The notes: generated by a model from the sequence alone, not told the origin. 64,000 nucleotides of DNA from Frateuria flava (GCF_017837635.1 NZ_JAGJRS010000013.1:186001-250000); one strand, 5' to 3'; positions 8,688 to 18,166 are shown, numbered from the stretch's first letter. A program made the numbers and translations.

Positions 8688-9410
8688 ATGACCCGTCCGA
8701 GCGGCCGCGCCAGCGACCAGCTTCGCCCGGTGACGCTGCAGCGTCACTACACCCGTCACGCCGAAGGTTCGGTGCTGGTGAGCTTCGGCGACACCCGCGT
8801 GCTGTGCACCGCCAGCATCGAAGACCGCGTGCCGCCGTGGCTGCGCGGCAAGGGCGAGGGCTGGGTCACCGCCGAGTACGGCATGCTGCCGCGCGCCACC
8901 GGCACGCGCACCCAGCGCGAGGCAGCGCGCGGCGTGCAGGGCGGGCGCACGCTGGAAATCCAGCGCCTGATCGGCCGCAGCCTGCGTGCCTGCGTCAACC
9001 GCCAGGCGCTGGGCGAGCGTGTGATCACGCTGGATTGCGACGTTATCCAGGCCGACGGCGGCACCCGCACCGCGGCAATCACCGGCGCCTACGTGGCGCT
9101 GGTCGACGCGGTCAACTTCCTGATGAAGCGCGAGAACCTCAAGCGCAGCCCGATCATCGGCGCGGTCGCGGCGGTATCGGTCGGCGTCTACAAGGGCGTG
9201 CCGGTGCTGGACCTGGATTACGCCGAGGACTCCGCCTGCGATACCGACATGAACGTCGTGATGAACGACGGCGGCGGCTTCATCGAGGTGCAGGGCACGG
9301 CCGAGGGCCACGCGTTCCGCCGCGACGAGATGGACGCCATGCTGGCGCTGGCCGAAAAGGGCATTGCCGAACTGGTCGCCGCGCAGCGCGCCGCGCTGGC
9401 GGAGGGCTGA
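8688..9410 (+). CDS. rph: Ribonuclease PH
   Basis: Phosphorolytic 3'-to-5' exoribonuclease that trims tRNA 3' ends. The 240-residue protein from ATG 8688 starts [15 protein letters not shown] and has hexamer-forming and active-site stretches [64 protein letters not shown] and a C-terminal EVQGTAEG. An in-frame ATG at 8598 would overlap yicC and gives no family sequence. It leads the operon rph-rdgB-hemW. Confidence 0.97.
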   Translation: MTRPSGRASDQLRPVTLQRHYTRHAEGSVLVSFGDTRVLCTASIEDRVPPWLRGKGEGWVTAEYGMLPRATGTRTQREAARGVQGGRTLEIQRLIGRSLRACVNRQALGERVITLDCDVIQADGGTRTAAITGAYVALVDAVNFLMKRENLKRSPIIGAVAAVSVGVYKGVPVLDLDYAEDSACDTDMNVVMNDGGGFIEVQGTAEGHAFRRDEMDAMLALAEKGIAELVAAQRAALAEG

Positions 9411-9413
9411 GCC

Positions 9414-10010
9414 GTGCGTCGCCTGGTGCTGGCCAGCGGCAACCGCGGCAAGCTCGCGGAGTTCGAGCACCTGCTCGCCGACGGCGGCTTCGAGGTCGTC
9501 GCCCAGGGCAGCCTGGGCGTGCTCGACATCGAAGAGACCGGCACCACCTTCGTGGAGAACGCGCTGCTCAAGGCGCGCCACGCCGCACGCATCACCCGGC
9601 TGCCGGCGCTGGCCGACGACTCGGGCCTGTGCGTGGAACACCTCGATGGCGCCCCGGGCCTGTATTCGGCCCGCTACGCCGGCAGCCATGGCGACGCGGC
9701 CGCCAACCGCGCCAAGCTGCTGCATGCGCTTGAGGGCGTACCGGCCGAACGCCGCGGCGCCTTCTTTATCTGCGTGCTGGTGCTGCTGCGCCACGCTGAC
9801 GATCCGGCCCCGCTGATCGCCGAAGGTCGCTGGCACGGCCGCGTGCTGGAGGCCGAGCGCGGCAATCTTGGCTTCGGCTATGACCCGTTGTTCCTTCCAG
9901 ACGGCCAGTCCCAATCCGCCGCCGAACTCGATCCGGCGCTCAAGAACCGCCTTAGCCACCGTGGCCAGGCGCTGGCGGAGTTGCACGCCCGGCTGAGCGC
10001 CGGGCACTAG
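9414..10010 (+). CDS. rdgB: Non-canonical purine NTP pyrophosphatase (RdgB/HAM1)
   Basis: Hydrolyses dITP, ITP and XTP to monophosphates, keeping deaminated purines out of nucleic acids. It begins with GTG at 9414, three bases after the rph stop. The 198-residue protein shows SGNRGKLAEF, the active-site stretch ADDSGLCVEHLDGAPGLYSARYAG and GFGYDPLFLP. The rdgB-hemW pairing is the same as yggV-yggW in E. coli. Confidence 0.96.
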   Translation: MRRLVLASGNRGKLAEFEHLLADGGFEVVAQGSLGVLDIEETGTTFVENALLKARHAARITRLPALADDSGLCVEHLDGAPGLYSARYAGSHGDAAANRAKLLHALEGVPAERRGAFFICVLVLLRHADDPAPLIAEGRWHGRVLEAERGNLGFGYDPLFLPDGQSQSAAELDPALKNRLSHRGQALAELHARLSAGH

Positions 10011-10012
10011 CC

Positions 10013-11179
10013 ATGGCGTTGATCGCGCCGCCGCTGGCGCTGTACGTGCACATGCCCTGGTGCGTGAAGAAGTGTCCGTACTGCGACTTCAACTCGCACG
10101 GCGTGCGCGGCGAGCCGCCGCCCTACGCGACCTATGTCGACACCCTCCTGGCGGACCTGGACGCGGACCTGGCCGATTTCGGCGCCGCCGTCGAAGGCCG
10201 CTCGATCGTCAGCGTCTTCTTCGGCGGCGGCACGCCCAGCCTGTTCGCGCCCGAGCACATCGCGCGCTTCCTGGATGGGGCCCGCGCGCGATTGCCCTTC
10301 GTGGGCGACTGCGAAATCACGCTGGAGACCAACCCCGGCACGGTCGAACACGGCCGCTTCGATGGCTACCTGGCGGCCGGGGTGAACCGGCTTTCCTTCG
10401 GCATCCAGAGCTTCGACGACGACAAGCTCGCGCGCCTGGGCCGCATCCATTCCGCGGCCGAGGCCGAGGCAGCGGTGAAGTCGGCGCAGGACGCGGGCTA
10501 TGCCAACCTCAACCTCGACCTCATGTACGCGTTGCCGCAGCAGTCGCTCGAAGGCGCGCTGGCCGACGTGGAGCGTGCGCTCGCGCTCGCGCCGACCCAC
10601 GTCTCCCATTACCAGCTCACGCTCGAGCCTAACACCGCCTTTGCCGCCAGCCCGCCGCCGCTGCCCGACGACGATGCGGCATGGGCCATGCAGGAAGCCT
10701 GCGAAGCGCGCCTGGCCGAGGCCGGCTACGGCCAGTACGAGGTGTCTGCCTACGCGCGGCCCGACCGGCGCTGCCGACATAACCTCAATTACTGGGAATT
10801 CGGCGACTACCTGGGCATTGGGGCCGGCGCGCACGGCAAGCTCACCGACGCGGCCGCCGGCACGGTGCTGCGGCGCTGGAAGAGCCGCCACCCGCGCACT
10901 TACCTGGAGGCCACCGGCGGCCCCGCGCGCATCGGCGGCGACGGCCCGGTCGAGCCGGCCGAGCTACCGTTCGAGTACATGCTCAACGCCCTGCGGCTTT
11001 ACCAGGGCGTGCCGCTGGACGCGTTCACCCAGCGTACCGGGCTAGCGCTCGAACGCATCGCCCCTGCGCTGGACCAGGCGCGCACCCGTGGCTGGCTGCA
11101 GGATATCCCGGGACGGCTGCAGCCCTCGCTGCTCGGCCAGCGCTTCCTCAACGACCTGATCGAGCTGTTCATGGCCTGA
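10013..11179 (+). CDS. hemW: Radical SAM heme chaperone HemW
   Basis: Radical-SAM-fold protein related to coproporphyrinogen III oxidase HemN but acting as a heme-binding chaperone. The 388-residue protein has the N-terminal YVHMPWCVKKCPYCDFNSH motif (CxxxCxxC) that binds the 4Fe-4S cluster, FFGGGTPSLF, the SAM region ETNPGTVE and GVNRLSFGIQSF. It starts 2 bp after rdgB, so it is probably co-transcribed. HemW rather than HemN is chosen from the short N-terminus and rdgB synteny. Confidence 0.94.
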   Translation: MALIAPPLALYVHMPWCVKKCPYCDFNSHGVRGEPPPYATYVDTLLADLDADLADFGAAVEGRSIVSVFFGGGTPSLFAPEHIARFLDGARARLPFVGDCEITLETNPGTVEHGRFDGYLAAGVNRLSFGIQSFDDDKLARLGRIHSAAEAEAAVKSAQDAGYANLNLDLMYALPQQSLEGALADVERALALAPTHVSHYQLTLEPNTAFAASPPPLPDDDAAWAMQEACEARLAEAGYGQYEVSAYARPDRRCRHNLNYWEFGDYLGIGAGAHGKLTDAAAGTVLRRWKSRHPRTYLEATGGPARIGGDGPVEPAELPFEYMLNALRLYQGVPLDAFTQRTGLALERIAPALDQARTRGWLQDIPGRLQPSLLGQRFLNDLIELFMA

Positions 11180-11257
11180 CGCCGTGAAATCCGGCCTATG
11201 GCGGAGCGGAATCCAGGCGCATACACTGGTGAACGTCAAAAATCCGAGAACTGCGTC

Positions 11258-13528
11258 ATGGATGTCGAGCAAAGGCAGCACCCAGCGGCCCTGCCCGGAC
11301 TGGACGGCCCGGCCACCCAGCAGCACCTGCCCGTGCGTGTCCAGCGCCTGGTGACCGAGTTGCGCGGGTTGTACAACACGCGCCTGGAGCCGGTCCTGGG
11401 CGAAGCGCTCGACGCGCTCGACGACACCCTTTACCAGCTGGCCGAACGCTCGCGCGGCCATCTCGAACAGCAACGCTGCTTCGACAGCCGCGCGATGGCC
11501 CGCTGCCACCGCGCCGCCTTTCTGCGACAGGTCGCCGAACATCTCGCCAGCCGCTTCGCGCGGCTGGGTCAGGTAAGCGACAGCGCCGACACCCTGGCCC
11601 CCATGGCTTCATTGAGCCTGCTCGGCCGTGACGAGCACGAGCTCAATGCCGCGCTGGAACAATTGACCTCCCGCGGCGAAGCCCACACCGGCCCGGTGCT
11701 GGCCGAGCTTTCCTATCGCATGGCCGTGCTGGTCGGCGCACCGCCGCTGGAAGGCGAGGCGCTGCCCGCCTCGCCACAGAGCCTGTCGGCCGCCGTGCGA
11801 CAGGCCATCCCGGCACTGGACCTGCCGGCGGACCACCAGGTGCTGCTGGTGCAGGCGCTGGAGCGCAAGTTGGCGCCCATGCTCCCCGCTCTCTACGAAG
11901 CGGCGAACGCGCATCTGCTCGCCGGCGGCATCCTGCCCCACCTGCGCGCCTTCGCCGGTGCACGACCGGCCAACGCACCACCGGCACCGCCGTCGATGAA
12001 GGCTCCGACGCCTGCGAACGAGCCAACCCGGCCGGCACCGGCCGCCAGCCACGAACCGATCGCCGTGCTGGAGAACCTGCGCGACCTGCTGTCGCGCCAG
12101 CGTGCTGGCGAGGCGCGCACGGTCGCCGGCCACGCCGCCAGCGCCGCCGAACTGGAGGTTGCGCTCGGCGCCCTGCAGCAGCACCTGGTGCAGGTCACCG
12201 ACCGCGCCAGCCGCGAACTGCGCAGCGCCCAGCGCCTGCGCGAGGAACTGCTGACCCACCTCAATGCGGGTAAACCCGCTGGCGCCGCCCGTACGGGATT
12301 GAGCCCTGAGCAGGACGACACAGTGGAGTTGGTCGCGCGGTTGTTCGAGCAGCTCGGCCAGCAGTTGCACCCCGGCCCGGGCGCGACCGCCCTGCTGGGC
12401 GATCTGCAGGTGCCGATCCTGCGCGTGGCGATGAGCGACCGCGACTTCTTCGAGCAGGCCGAACATCCGGCCCGCCACCTGCTCGGCACGCTGGCCGAGG
12501 CGACCAACGACTGGGGCGATGGCAAGGACATCGACCCGGACCTGGCCACGCAACTCAACCGCCTGGTCGCCCGCGCGCAACGCGAGGCGCCCAGCGCCGG
12601 CCTGTACACCAGCCTGCTGGCGGACATCCGCCACCACCTGGCCCAGCTCAGCCGCAAGGCGCAGGTGACCGAACGGCGCCAGGTCGAGGCCATGCAGGGT
12701 CGCGAGCGCCTGCACCAGGCGCGCGAGCGCGCGGCCGAGGTGCTGGCGGCGCGCTTTGCCGAAACCACGCCGCGTGGCCTGCTGCGCGCCCTGCTCGACC
12801 GCGCCTGGTCGGACGTGCTGGCGTTGGCGCTGCTGCGCCACGGCGAGGACAGCGAAGCCTTCGCCGAACGGTTGCGGCTGACCGACCAGCTGCTCGGCCG
12901 CCTACCGGTGGACGACCCGCTGCGCCTGCGCCTGGCGGTGGAGGATCACCTGCAGCAGATCGGCATGCAGGCGGAGGAAGCCGAACAGGTGGCCCAACGC
13001 TTGATCGGCGGTGGCGAATCTCCCAGATCGGCCGAACCGGTCGGGACGACGATACCGGCGCCGGCTGCGGCCGACATGCCAGCGCTGGCCGCCTACGCGC
13101 TGGCGGCCGAGCCGCCCAGCGCGACCGACCTAGCCTTGCGCCTGAAGCAACGCCAGCGCCTGGGCGAGCAGCGCGGCCAGGAGACGCGCCCGGCCACCCC
13201 GCAAGCCGCCGAACCCCCGCTTGGCCCACTGGAAGCGCGCATCCACAACCGCCTGCGGCAATTGCCGTTCGGCAGCTGGTTCGAGTTCATCGACACGCAT
13301 ACCGGTGCCGTCGAACGGCGCAAGCTGGCGTGGTTCTCGCCGTTGTCGGGCAACACCCTGTTCGTCAACCGGCGCGGCCAGCGGGTGGCGGAGATGAACC
13401 TGCGCGAGCTGGCCTCGGCCATCGCCGGCGGCCGGGTACGCGAACAGCTGGTGCCACGCGACGGACTGTTCGACCGCGCCTGGCGCGCACTCACCGGCAG
13501 CCTGCAGCGCCCGACCGCCCGCGCATGA
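11258..13528 (+). CDS. DUF1631 family protein, first copy
   Basis: Large cytoplasmic, mostly helical protein of unknown function (756 residues from ATG 11258). I recognise the DUF1631 pattern: conserved N-terminus, long charged helices (AQVTERRQVEAMQGRERLHQ), an AWSDVLALALLRHGE stretch and a small C-terminal beta domain (GSWFEFIDTHTG, KLAWFSPLSGNTLFVNRRGQ) that loosely recalls a PilZ-like barrel (inference). Pro/Ala-rich linkers lie near residues 235-275 and 585-665. No signal peptide or membrane segment is visible. It overlaps the following PilZ gene by 4 nt, and the pair is repeated immediately downstream. A role in c-di-GMP-linked surface behaviour is only inferred from this partner. Confidence 0.85.
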   Translation: MDVEQRQHPAALPGLDGPATQQHLPVRVQRLVTELRGLYNTRLEPVLGEALDALDDTLYQLAERSRGHLEQQRCFDSRAMARCHRAAFLRQVAEHLASRFARLGQVSDSADTLAPMASLSLLGRDEHELNAALEQLTSRGEAHTGPVLAELSYRMAVLVGAPPLEGEALPASPQSLSAAVRQAIPALDLPADHQVLLVQALERKLAPMLPALYEAANAHLLAGGILPHLRAFAGARPANAPPAPPSMKAPTPANEPTRPAPAASHEPIAVLENLRDLLSRQRAGEARTVAGHAASAAELEVALGALQQHLVQVTDRASRELRSAQRLREELLTHLNAGKPAGAARTGLSPEQDDTVELVARLFEQLGQQLHPGPGATALLGDLQVPILRVAMSDRDFFEQAEHPARHLLGTLAEATNDWGDGKDIDPDLATQLNRLVARAQREAPSAGLYTSLLADIRHHLAQLSRKAQVTERRQVEAMQGRERLHQARERAAEVLAARFAETTPRGLLRALLDRAWSDVLALALLRHGEDSEAFAERLRLTDQLLGRLPVDDPLRLRLAVEDHLQQIGMQAEEAEQVAQRLIGGGESPRSAEPVGTTIPAPAAADMPALAAYALAAEPPSATDLALRLKQRQRLGEQRGQETRPATPQAAEPPLGPLEARIHNRLRQLPFGSWFEFIDTHTGAVERRKLAWFSPLSGNTLFVNRRGQRVAEMNLRELASAIAGGRVREQLVPRDGLFDRAWRALTGSLQRPTARA

Positions 13529-13872
13529 CCGCCCAGGTCATTTCGTTCGACCAGCGCCGCGCGCCGCGCAAGCGCACGGCCGCCTCGCCGCTGGTCACCG
13601 ACACCATCAGCACCCGGCCGCTGGGCCACCTGTGCAACCTGTCGGCCAGCGGTGTCCTGCTGATCGCTCCCGAACGCCCGCGCAGCGAAGCGGTGTTCCA
13701 GGCCCGTCTGCCACTGGCCGATGGGCGCCCTGGCGCCCGGGCCATCGAGATCGGGCTGCAGGAGCAGTGGCACCAGGCCGCCAACGCCGGCCAGATGTGG
13801 GTCGGTTACCGCATCATCGCGATCGCCCCGGAAGATGCGCTGACCCTCGCGCACTGGCTGCAGCGGGCCTGA
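13525..13872 (+). CDS. Small PilZ-domain protein, first copy
   Basis: Single-domain c-di-GMP receptor candidate of 115 residues, started at the ATG (13525) that overlaps the DUF1631 stop. It carries both PilZ binding signatures: an Arg-rich RxxxR segment (QRRAPRKR) and NLSASG, matching [D/N]xSxxG. It then has beta-barrel strands (EIGLQEQWH, WVGYRIIAI). No output domain is attached, so it probably acts by binding a partner, most simply the neighbouring DUF1631 protein (inference). Confidence 0.88.
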   Translation: MTAQVISFDQRRAPRKRTAASPLVTDTISTRPLGHLCNLSASGVLLIAPERPRSEAVFQARLPLADGRPGARAIEIGLQEQWHQAANAGQMWVGYRIIAIAPEDALTLAHWLQRA

Positions 13873-13940
13873 ACCGGCCACCGTGACGCGCCTGCCTCAT
13901 CGGCATAGACTCGCAGACATCGTGGTATGCAAGGCTTCCC

Positions 13941-16070
13941 ATGGATGTCGAACAACCGGACCGGTCGCGCTCGAGCCCAGTCGCCCCGCCGGCGCACTGG
14001 CCGGCGAAGACACGCCGTCTGGTCGACGAAATCCGCCAGTTGTGCCGTGAGTGGCTGTCCGGGCCACTGAGAACATGCCTGGCGGACTTCGACCGCGCCC
14101 TGCACGAGCACGCAGCCAGCGCCCGAAGCCACATCGACCAGCAGCGCTACCAGGCCACTCGCCAGCGCCTGGTGCAGGAGCGCCAGGCATTCGAGCAACG
14201 CTTCATCGAAAGCATCGACCACGCGCTGCTGGAACTGGGCGCGCAGCCGGCGGAGGCCAGGGCGCAACCCGTGCGCCTGACCCTGAGCCTGCTCGATCCG
14301 ATCGAGCACGAGATGACCGCTGCGCTGGACCAGCTGGTCGCCCGCAGCGCCGCGCGTGGCGGCCCGCTGCTGGTGGAGCTGAGCTATCGCCTGGCGGTGC
14401 TGATCGGCACGCCGCCGCTGGAGAGCGAGGCTATGCCGCTGGGCCCGCAGGCGATGGCCAGGGCGTTCCGCGATTCCAGCGCGGCGCTCGGGCTGCCCGC
14501 CGAGCACCACCTGCTGTTGCTGCAGGCGGTCGAGGGCAAGCTGATCCAGGGCCTGACCCCGCTGCACGAGGTGGTCAACAACCACCTGGCGAACGCCGGC
14601 ATCCTGCCGCGGTTGCGTCCCTTCCCGCTACCGCGCTCGCCGCGGCCACCCCGCCCTCCGCGCCCACTCCCGGCGGCTCCCGCGCCGGCCGCCGAAACCT
14701 CCGGCGCACCGGCGAGGCCCTCCGGCCTGCGCGAACTGCTCACCCGCCAACGCGGCCCGCGTCCGGTGTCAGGCCACGCGCGCTTTGCCAGCACGGGCGA
14801 ACTGGATGCCGCACTCGCCAACCTTTCGCGCCGGCGGGTGGACCCGGACATGCTCCGGCGCGCTCCGCGCCTGCGCGAAGCGCTGGTCGACCAGCTCAAC
14901 GCGGGGCAGCCGATCGACGCCGTCCCCATCCTGCCTGGCCCGGACGCCGACGACGCGCTGGAACTGATCGCCCGGCTGTTCGACACCCTGCGGCGTCAGC
15001 AGCCACCCCAGGCCGCTGCGCGCGATCTGCTCGACCGAGTGCAGTTGCCCGTGCTGCGCGCCGCCCTGGCGGACGAAGGCTTTTTTGAACATCGCGAACA
15101 GCCGGCCCGCCAGCTGCTCGACCACCTGCTCGAAGCGGCCCGCGACTGGCTGGAAGGGAGCGAAAGCGGCCTGGTGGCGCCGCTGGAACAACTGCTCGAA
15201 CGCCTCGACCGCGAACCGCCCACGCCTGCGCTGCATGCGGACCTTGCGGCCGAACTGGAGCGCCAGATCGCCCAGCAGCAGCGCAAGGCCCAGGTCACCG
15301 AGCGTCGGCACGTCGAGGCGATGCAAGGCCGCGAACGGCTGGAACAGGCTCGCCAGCGCGCCGCCGACCTGCTCGCCGGGCAGCTCGCCAAGGCACCACC
15401 GCGCGCCGCGCTGCGCGCACTGCTCGAACACGCCTGGTCGGACGTGCTGGCATTGACCCTGCTGCGCCACGGCGAGCAGAGCGACACCTTCGCCCGCCGG
15501 CTGGTGATCACCGACCAGCTGCTCGGCCGCCTCCCTCCCGGCAACCTGGATGCCCTTCAAGCCGAAGTGGTGGCCGGACTGCAACAGATCGGCATGCACG
15601 GCGAGGAGGCCACCGCAATCGCGCAACGCCTGATCGGCGCCGGTGCGGTCATGCAGGAAGGCGAACCGGCAGGGCTTACCAGTCTGGCGATGCGCCTGAA
15701 ACAGCGGCATGGACCGGGCGAAGTTGCGCCGCCGACTCATGCCCCGGCGCCCGTGCCCTCGGCCGAAGCCTTGCGCCTGCATCAACGCCTTGGCCGGCAT
15801 CCCGGCGGCTGGTTCGAATTCGTCCAGCCCGACGGCAGCCGGGTCTCGCGCAAGCTGGCCTGGTATTCGCCACGCGCCGCGCGCGGCCTGTTTGTGACGC
15901 GCCATGGGCAACGCGCCGAGGAGATGAGCCTGGCCGATCTCGCCCAGGCGATCGCCGCGGGTAAAGTCCGCGAAGTACCGGCCGCTAACGAGAGTGACCT
16001 GGACCGTGCCTGGCGCGCGCTGACCGACAGCCTGCGCCAGGCGACACCGATACCCGGAGCCCGTTCGTGA
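13941..16070 (+). CDS. DUF1631 family protein, second copy
   Basis: 709-residue paralogue of the protein encoded at 11258-13528. Matching blocks run from the start (both begin MDVEQ) to the end: LVELSYRLAVLIGTPPLE, AQVTERRHVEAMQGRERLEQ, AWSDVLALTLLRHGEQS, ITDQLLGRLP, GWFEFVQPDGSRVSRKLAWY and AWRALTDSLRQ. The central Pro/Ala linkers are shorter than in copy one. It overlaps the next PilZ gene (GTGA). Divergence is clear, so the duplication is not recent. Function unknown. Confidence 0.85.
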   Translation: MDVEQPDRSRSSPVAPPAHWPAKTRRLVDEIRQLCREWLSGPLRTCLADFDRALHEHAASARSHIDQQRYQATRQRLVQERQAFEQRFIESIDHALLELGAQPAEARAQPVRLTLSLLDPIEHEMTAALDQLVARSAARGGPLLVELSYRLAVLIGTPPLESEAMPLGPQAMARAFRDSSAALGLPAEHHLLLLQAVEGKLIQGLTPLHEVVNNHLANAGILPRLRPFPLPRSPRPPRPPRPLPAAPAPAAETSGAPARPSGLRELLTRQRGPRPVSGHARFASTGELDAALANLSRRRVDPDMLRRAPRLREALVDQLNAGQPIDAVPILPGPDADDALELIARLFDTLRRQQPPQAAARDLLDRVQLPVLRAALADEGFFEHREQPARQLLDHLLEAARDWLEGSESGLVAPLEQLLERLDREPPTPALHADLAAELERQIAQQQRKAQVTERRHVEAMQGRERLEQARQRAADLLAGQLAKAPPRAALRALLEHAWSDVLALTLLRHGEQSDTFARRLVITDQLLGRLPPGNLDALQAEVVAGLQQIGMHGEEATAIAQRLIGAGAVMQEGEPAGLTSLAMRLKQRHGPGEVAPPTHAPAPVPSAEALRLHQRLGRHPGGWFEFVQPDGSRVSRKLAWYSPRAARGLFVTRHGQRAEEMSLADLAQAIAAGKVREVPAANESDLDRAWRALTDSLRQATPIPGARS

Positions 16071-16414
16071 CGCCCAACCCGCAGGAAAGCCGCCGCGCCC
16101 ATCGCAAGCCGGTCAACATCGCCGCCGAAGTGGTCGATGCGATCAGCGGCCGGCGCATGGGCCAGTTGGGCAACCTGTCGGCCAGCGGCATGCTGCTGAT
16201 CGGCAGCGAGGCGCCACGCAACGAGGCGATCTACCAGTTGCGGCTCCCGTTGCCAGGGTTGGCCGAAGCGACGCCGACGATCGAAGTGGGCGTGCAGGAG
16301 CAGTGGCACGAGGAAGCGGCCACGCCCGGCCAGGTCTGGGCCGGCTACCGCATCATCGCCATCGGCGACGTCGAATCGGCGCAGCTCCAGCGTTGGCTCG
16401 ACATGCCCGGCTGA
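16067..16414 (+). CDS. Small PilZ-domain protein, second copy
   Basis: 115-residue paralogue of the protein at 13525-13872, beginning with a GTG that overlaps the preceding stop. The c-di-GMP signatures are present (SRRAHRKP giving RxxxR; NLSASG). The sequence YRIIAI near the C-terminus matches the first copy, while loop regions differ. It closes the second DUF1631-PilZ unit. Confidence 0.87.
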   Translation: MTPNPQESRRAHRKPVNIAAEVVDAISGRRMGQLGNLSASGMLLIGSEAPRNEAIYQLRLPLPGLAEATPTIEVGVQEQWHEEAATPGQVWAGYRIIAIGDVESAQLQRWLDMPG

Positions 16415-16517
16415 GGTTTTCTTTAAGGGTGGCCCTCGGCGGCCCACCGCGCGATCATGGGCAGTCTCCCCACCGGCGGGACCGCCTTCGCGCCCGCCGC
16501 CCGATGAAGGACGCCGC

Positions 16518-17837
16518 ATGACCGAGAATCTCGCCCCGCTCTACGCCAAACACCTGGCCACCCTGCGCGAACGCGCGGACAAGGCGCTCGCGCTGGGCGG
16601 CTTCGACCGGTTGCTAATCGCCGCGGGCAAGCCGCTGAACAAGTTCCTCGACGACCAGGACTTCCCGTTCGTCTCCAACCCGCATTTCCGCCACTGGCTG
16701 CCGCTGACCGACGCGCCGGGCAGCTGGATCGTGTACGAGCCCGGTGCGAAACCGAAGCTGGTGTTCGTACAGCCGCGCGACTACTGGCACGTGGTGCCGG
16801 CCGCCCCCAGCGGCTACTGGGTCGATCAGTTCGACATCCAGGTCGTGCGTAGTGACGCCGACGCCGTCGCCGCACTGCCGAAGCAGGGCCGCAACGCCGT
16901 GATCGGACCGGCCTGTCCGTCCATCGAAGGCGTGCAGGCAAACAACCCCGAGCCGGTGATGAACTACCTGCACTGGCACCGCAGCTACAAGACGCCCTAC
17001 GAGCTGGCGCTGATGCGCGAGGCGAGCCGTATCGGCACGCGCGCGCACCGCGCGGCCGAAGCGGCGTTCCGCAACGGCGAGAGCGAGTTCGGCATCCACA
17101 TGGCCTACCTCGCCGCCGCGCGGCAGGTGGACGCCGAGCTTCCCTACTCGAGCATCGTGGGCCTGAACGAGCACGGGGCGGTGCTGCACTACAGCCACTT
17201 CGACCGCCAGCCGCCGTCCGTGCATCGCTCGTTCCTGATCGACGCGGGCGCCAGTTGCGCCGGTTACGCCAGCGACATCACGCGCACCTACGCCGCTACC
17301 GGCGCCGGCGATTTCCAGGCGCTGATCGACAGCATGGACGCCGCCCAGCGCGAGCTGGCCTCGAAGGTGCGCGCCGGCCAGAGCTACCCCGAGCTGCACA
17401 TCCACGCCCACCACCTGGTGGCCAGCGTGCTGCGCGAGCACGGCATCATCCGCATGGACCCCGAGTCGGCGGTCGCCAGCGGCGTGACCTCGGCGTTCTT
17501 CCCGCATGGCCTGGGCCACCCGATCGGCCTGGCGGTGCACGACGTGGCCGGGTTCCAGCAGAACGAGCGCGGCGGCAGCATTGCGCGTCCGGAAGGCCAC
17601 CCGTTCCTGCGCATGACCCGCGTGCTCGAGGCCGGGATGGTGGTGACCATCGAGCCTGGCCTGTATTTCATCGACATGCTGCTGGACGAGCTGCGCGCGA
17701 ACCCGGCGGCGAAGGATGTCGACTGGGCCCGGGTCGATGCGTTCCGGCCCTACGGCGGCATCCGCATCGAGGACGACGTGGTGTGCAGCGACGGCGCGCC
17801 GGAGAACCTCACCCGCGACGCCTTCGCCCTGCTCTAG
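16518..17837 (+). CDS. pepQ: Xaa-Pro dipeptidase PepQ
   Basis: Cytoplasmic M24 metallopeptidase that cleaves dipeptides with C-terminal proline. The 439-residue protein has the PepQ-type N-terminal domain (MTENLAPLYAKHLATLRERAD, FVSNPHFRHWLPLTD) and the pita-bread domain with all metal ligands: two Asp in DAGASCAGYASDITRTY, His in FFPHGLGHPIGLAVHD, Glu in TIEPGLYF and Glu in GIRIEDDV. Length matches E. coli PepQ (443). It is followed by the heptad repeat array and faces cydB. Confidence 0.95.
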   Translation: MTENLAPLYAKHLATLRERADKALALGGFDRLLIAAGKPLNKFLDDQDFPFVSNPHFRHWLPLTDAPGSWIVYEPGAKPKLVFVQPRDYWHVVPAAPSGYWVDQFDIQVVRSDADAVAALPKQGRNAVIGPACPSIEGVQANNPEPVMNYLHWHRSYKTPYELALMREASRIGTRAHRAAEAAFRNGESEFGIHMAYLAAARQVDAELPYSSIVGLNEHGAVLHYSHFDRQPPSVHRSFLIDAGASCAGYASDITRTYAATGAGDFQALIDSMDAAQRELASKVRAGQSYPELHIHAHHLVASVLREHGIIRMDPESAVASGVTSAFFPHGLGHPIGLAVHDVAGFQQNERGGSIARPEGHPFLRMTRVLEAGMVVTIEPGLYFIDMLLDELRANPAAKDVDWARVDAFRPYGGIRIEDDVVCSDGAPENLTRDAFALL

Positions 17838-17887
17838 CGGGAGACCCGTCGGAGCCCAGTTGTGGGCGATGCGGGTCGCGCGCACCC

Positions 17888-18104
17888 GGGATTCGGGATT
17901 CGGGATTCGGGATTCGGGATTCGGGATTCGGGATTCGGGATTCGGGATTCGGGATTCGGGATTCGGGATTCGGGATTCGGGATTCGGGATTCGGGATTCG
18001 GGATTCGGGAGCCGGGAGCCGGGAGCCGGGAGCCGGGAGCCGGGAGCCGCGAGCCGGGAGCCGCGAGCCGCGAGCCGCGAGCCGCGAGTCCGGATTCGGG
18101 ACTC
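17888..18104. repeat. 31-unit heptanucleotide tandem array
   Basis: Unbroken 7-bp periodicity: 17 identical GGGATTC units (17888-18006), then 14 units drifting through GGGAGCC (six), mixed GCGAGCC/GGGAGCC, GCGAGTC, CGGATTC and GGGACTC. Shortly after, 18131-18163 holds a few units in the opposite orientation (CCCGAATCCC type), so the whole could fold back on itself. It fills the 329-bp spacer between convergent pepQ and cydB. Nothing else is seen in that spacer. Confidence 0.97.
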
Positions 18105-18166
18105 GTCAGAGCGGAGCCGTGCTTCGCTTTCCCGAATCCCCAATCCCGACTCCCGAATCCCGAACC

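Noticed and set aside
10013-11179. HemN oxygen-independent coproporphyrinogen oxidase
   Set aside because: Same superfamily, but the length, N-terminus and rdgB neighbour fit HemW.
17888-18104. CRISPR array
   Set aside because: The period is 7 bp with no spacers; it is a simple tandem repeat. No cas genes are in the window.
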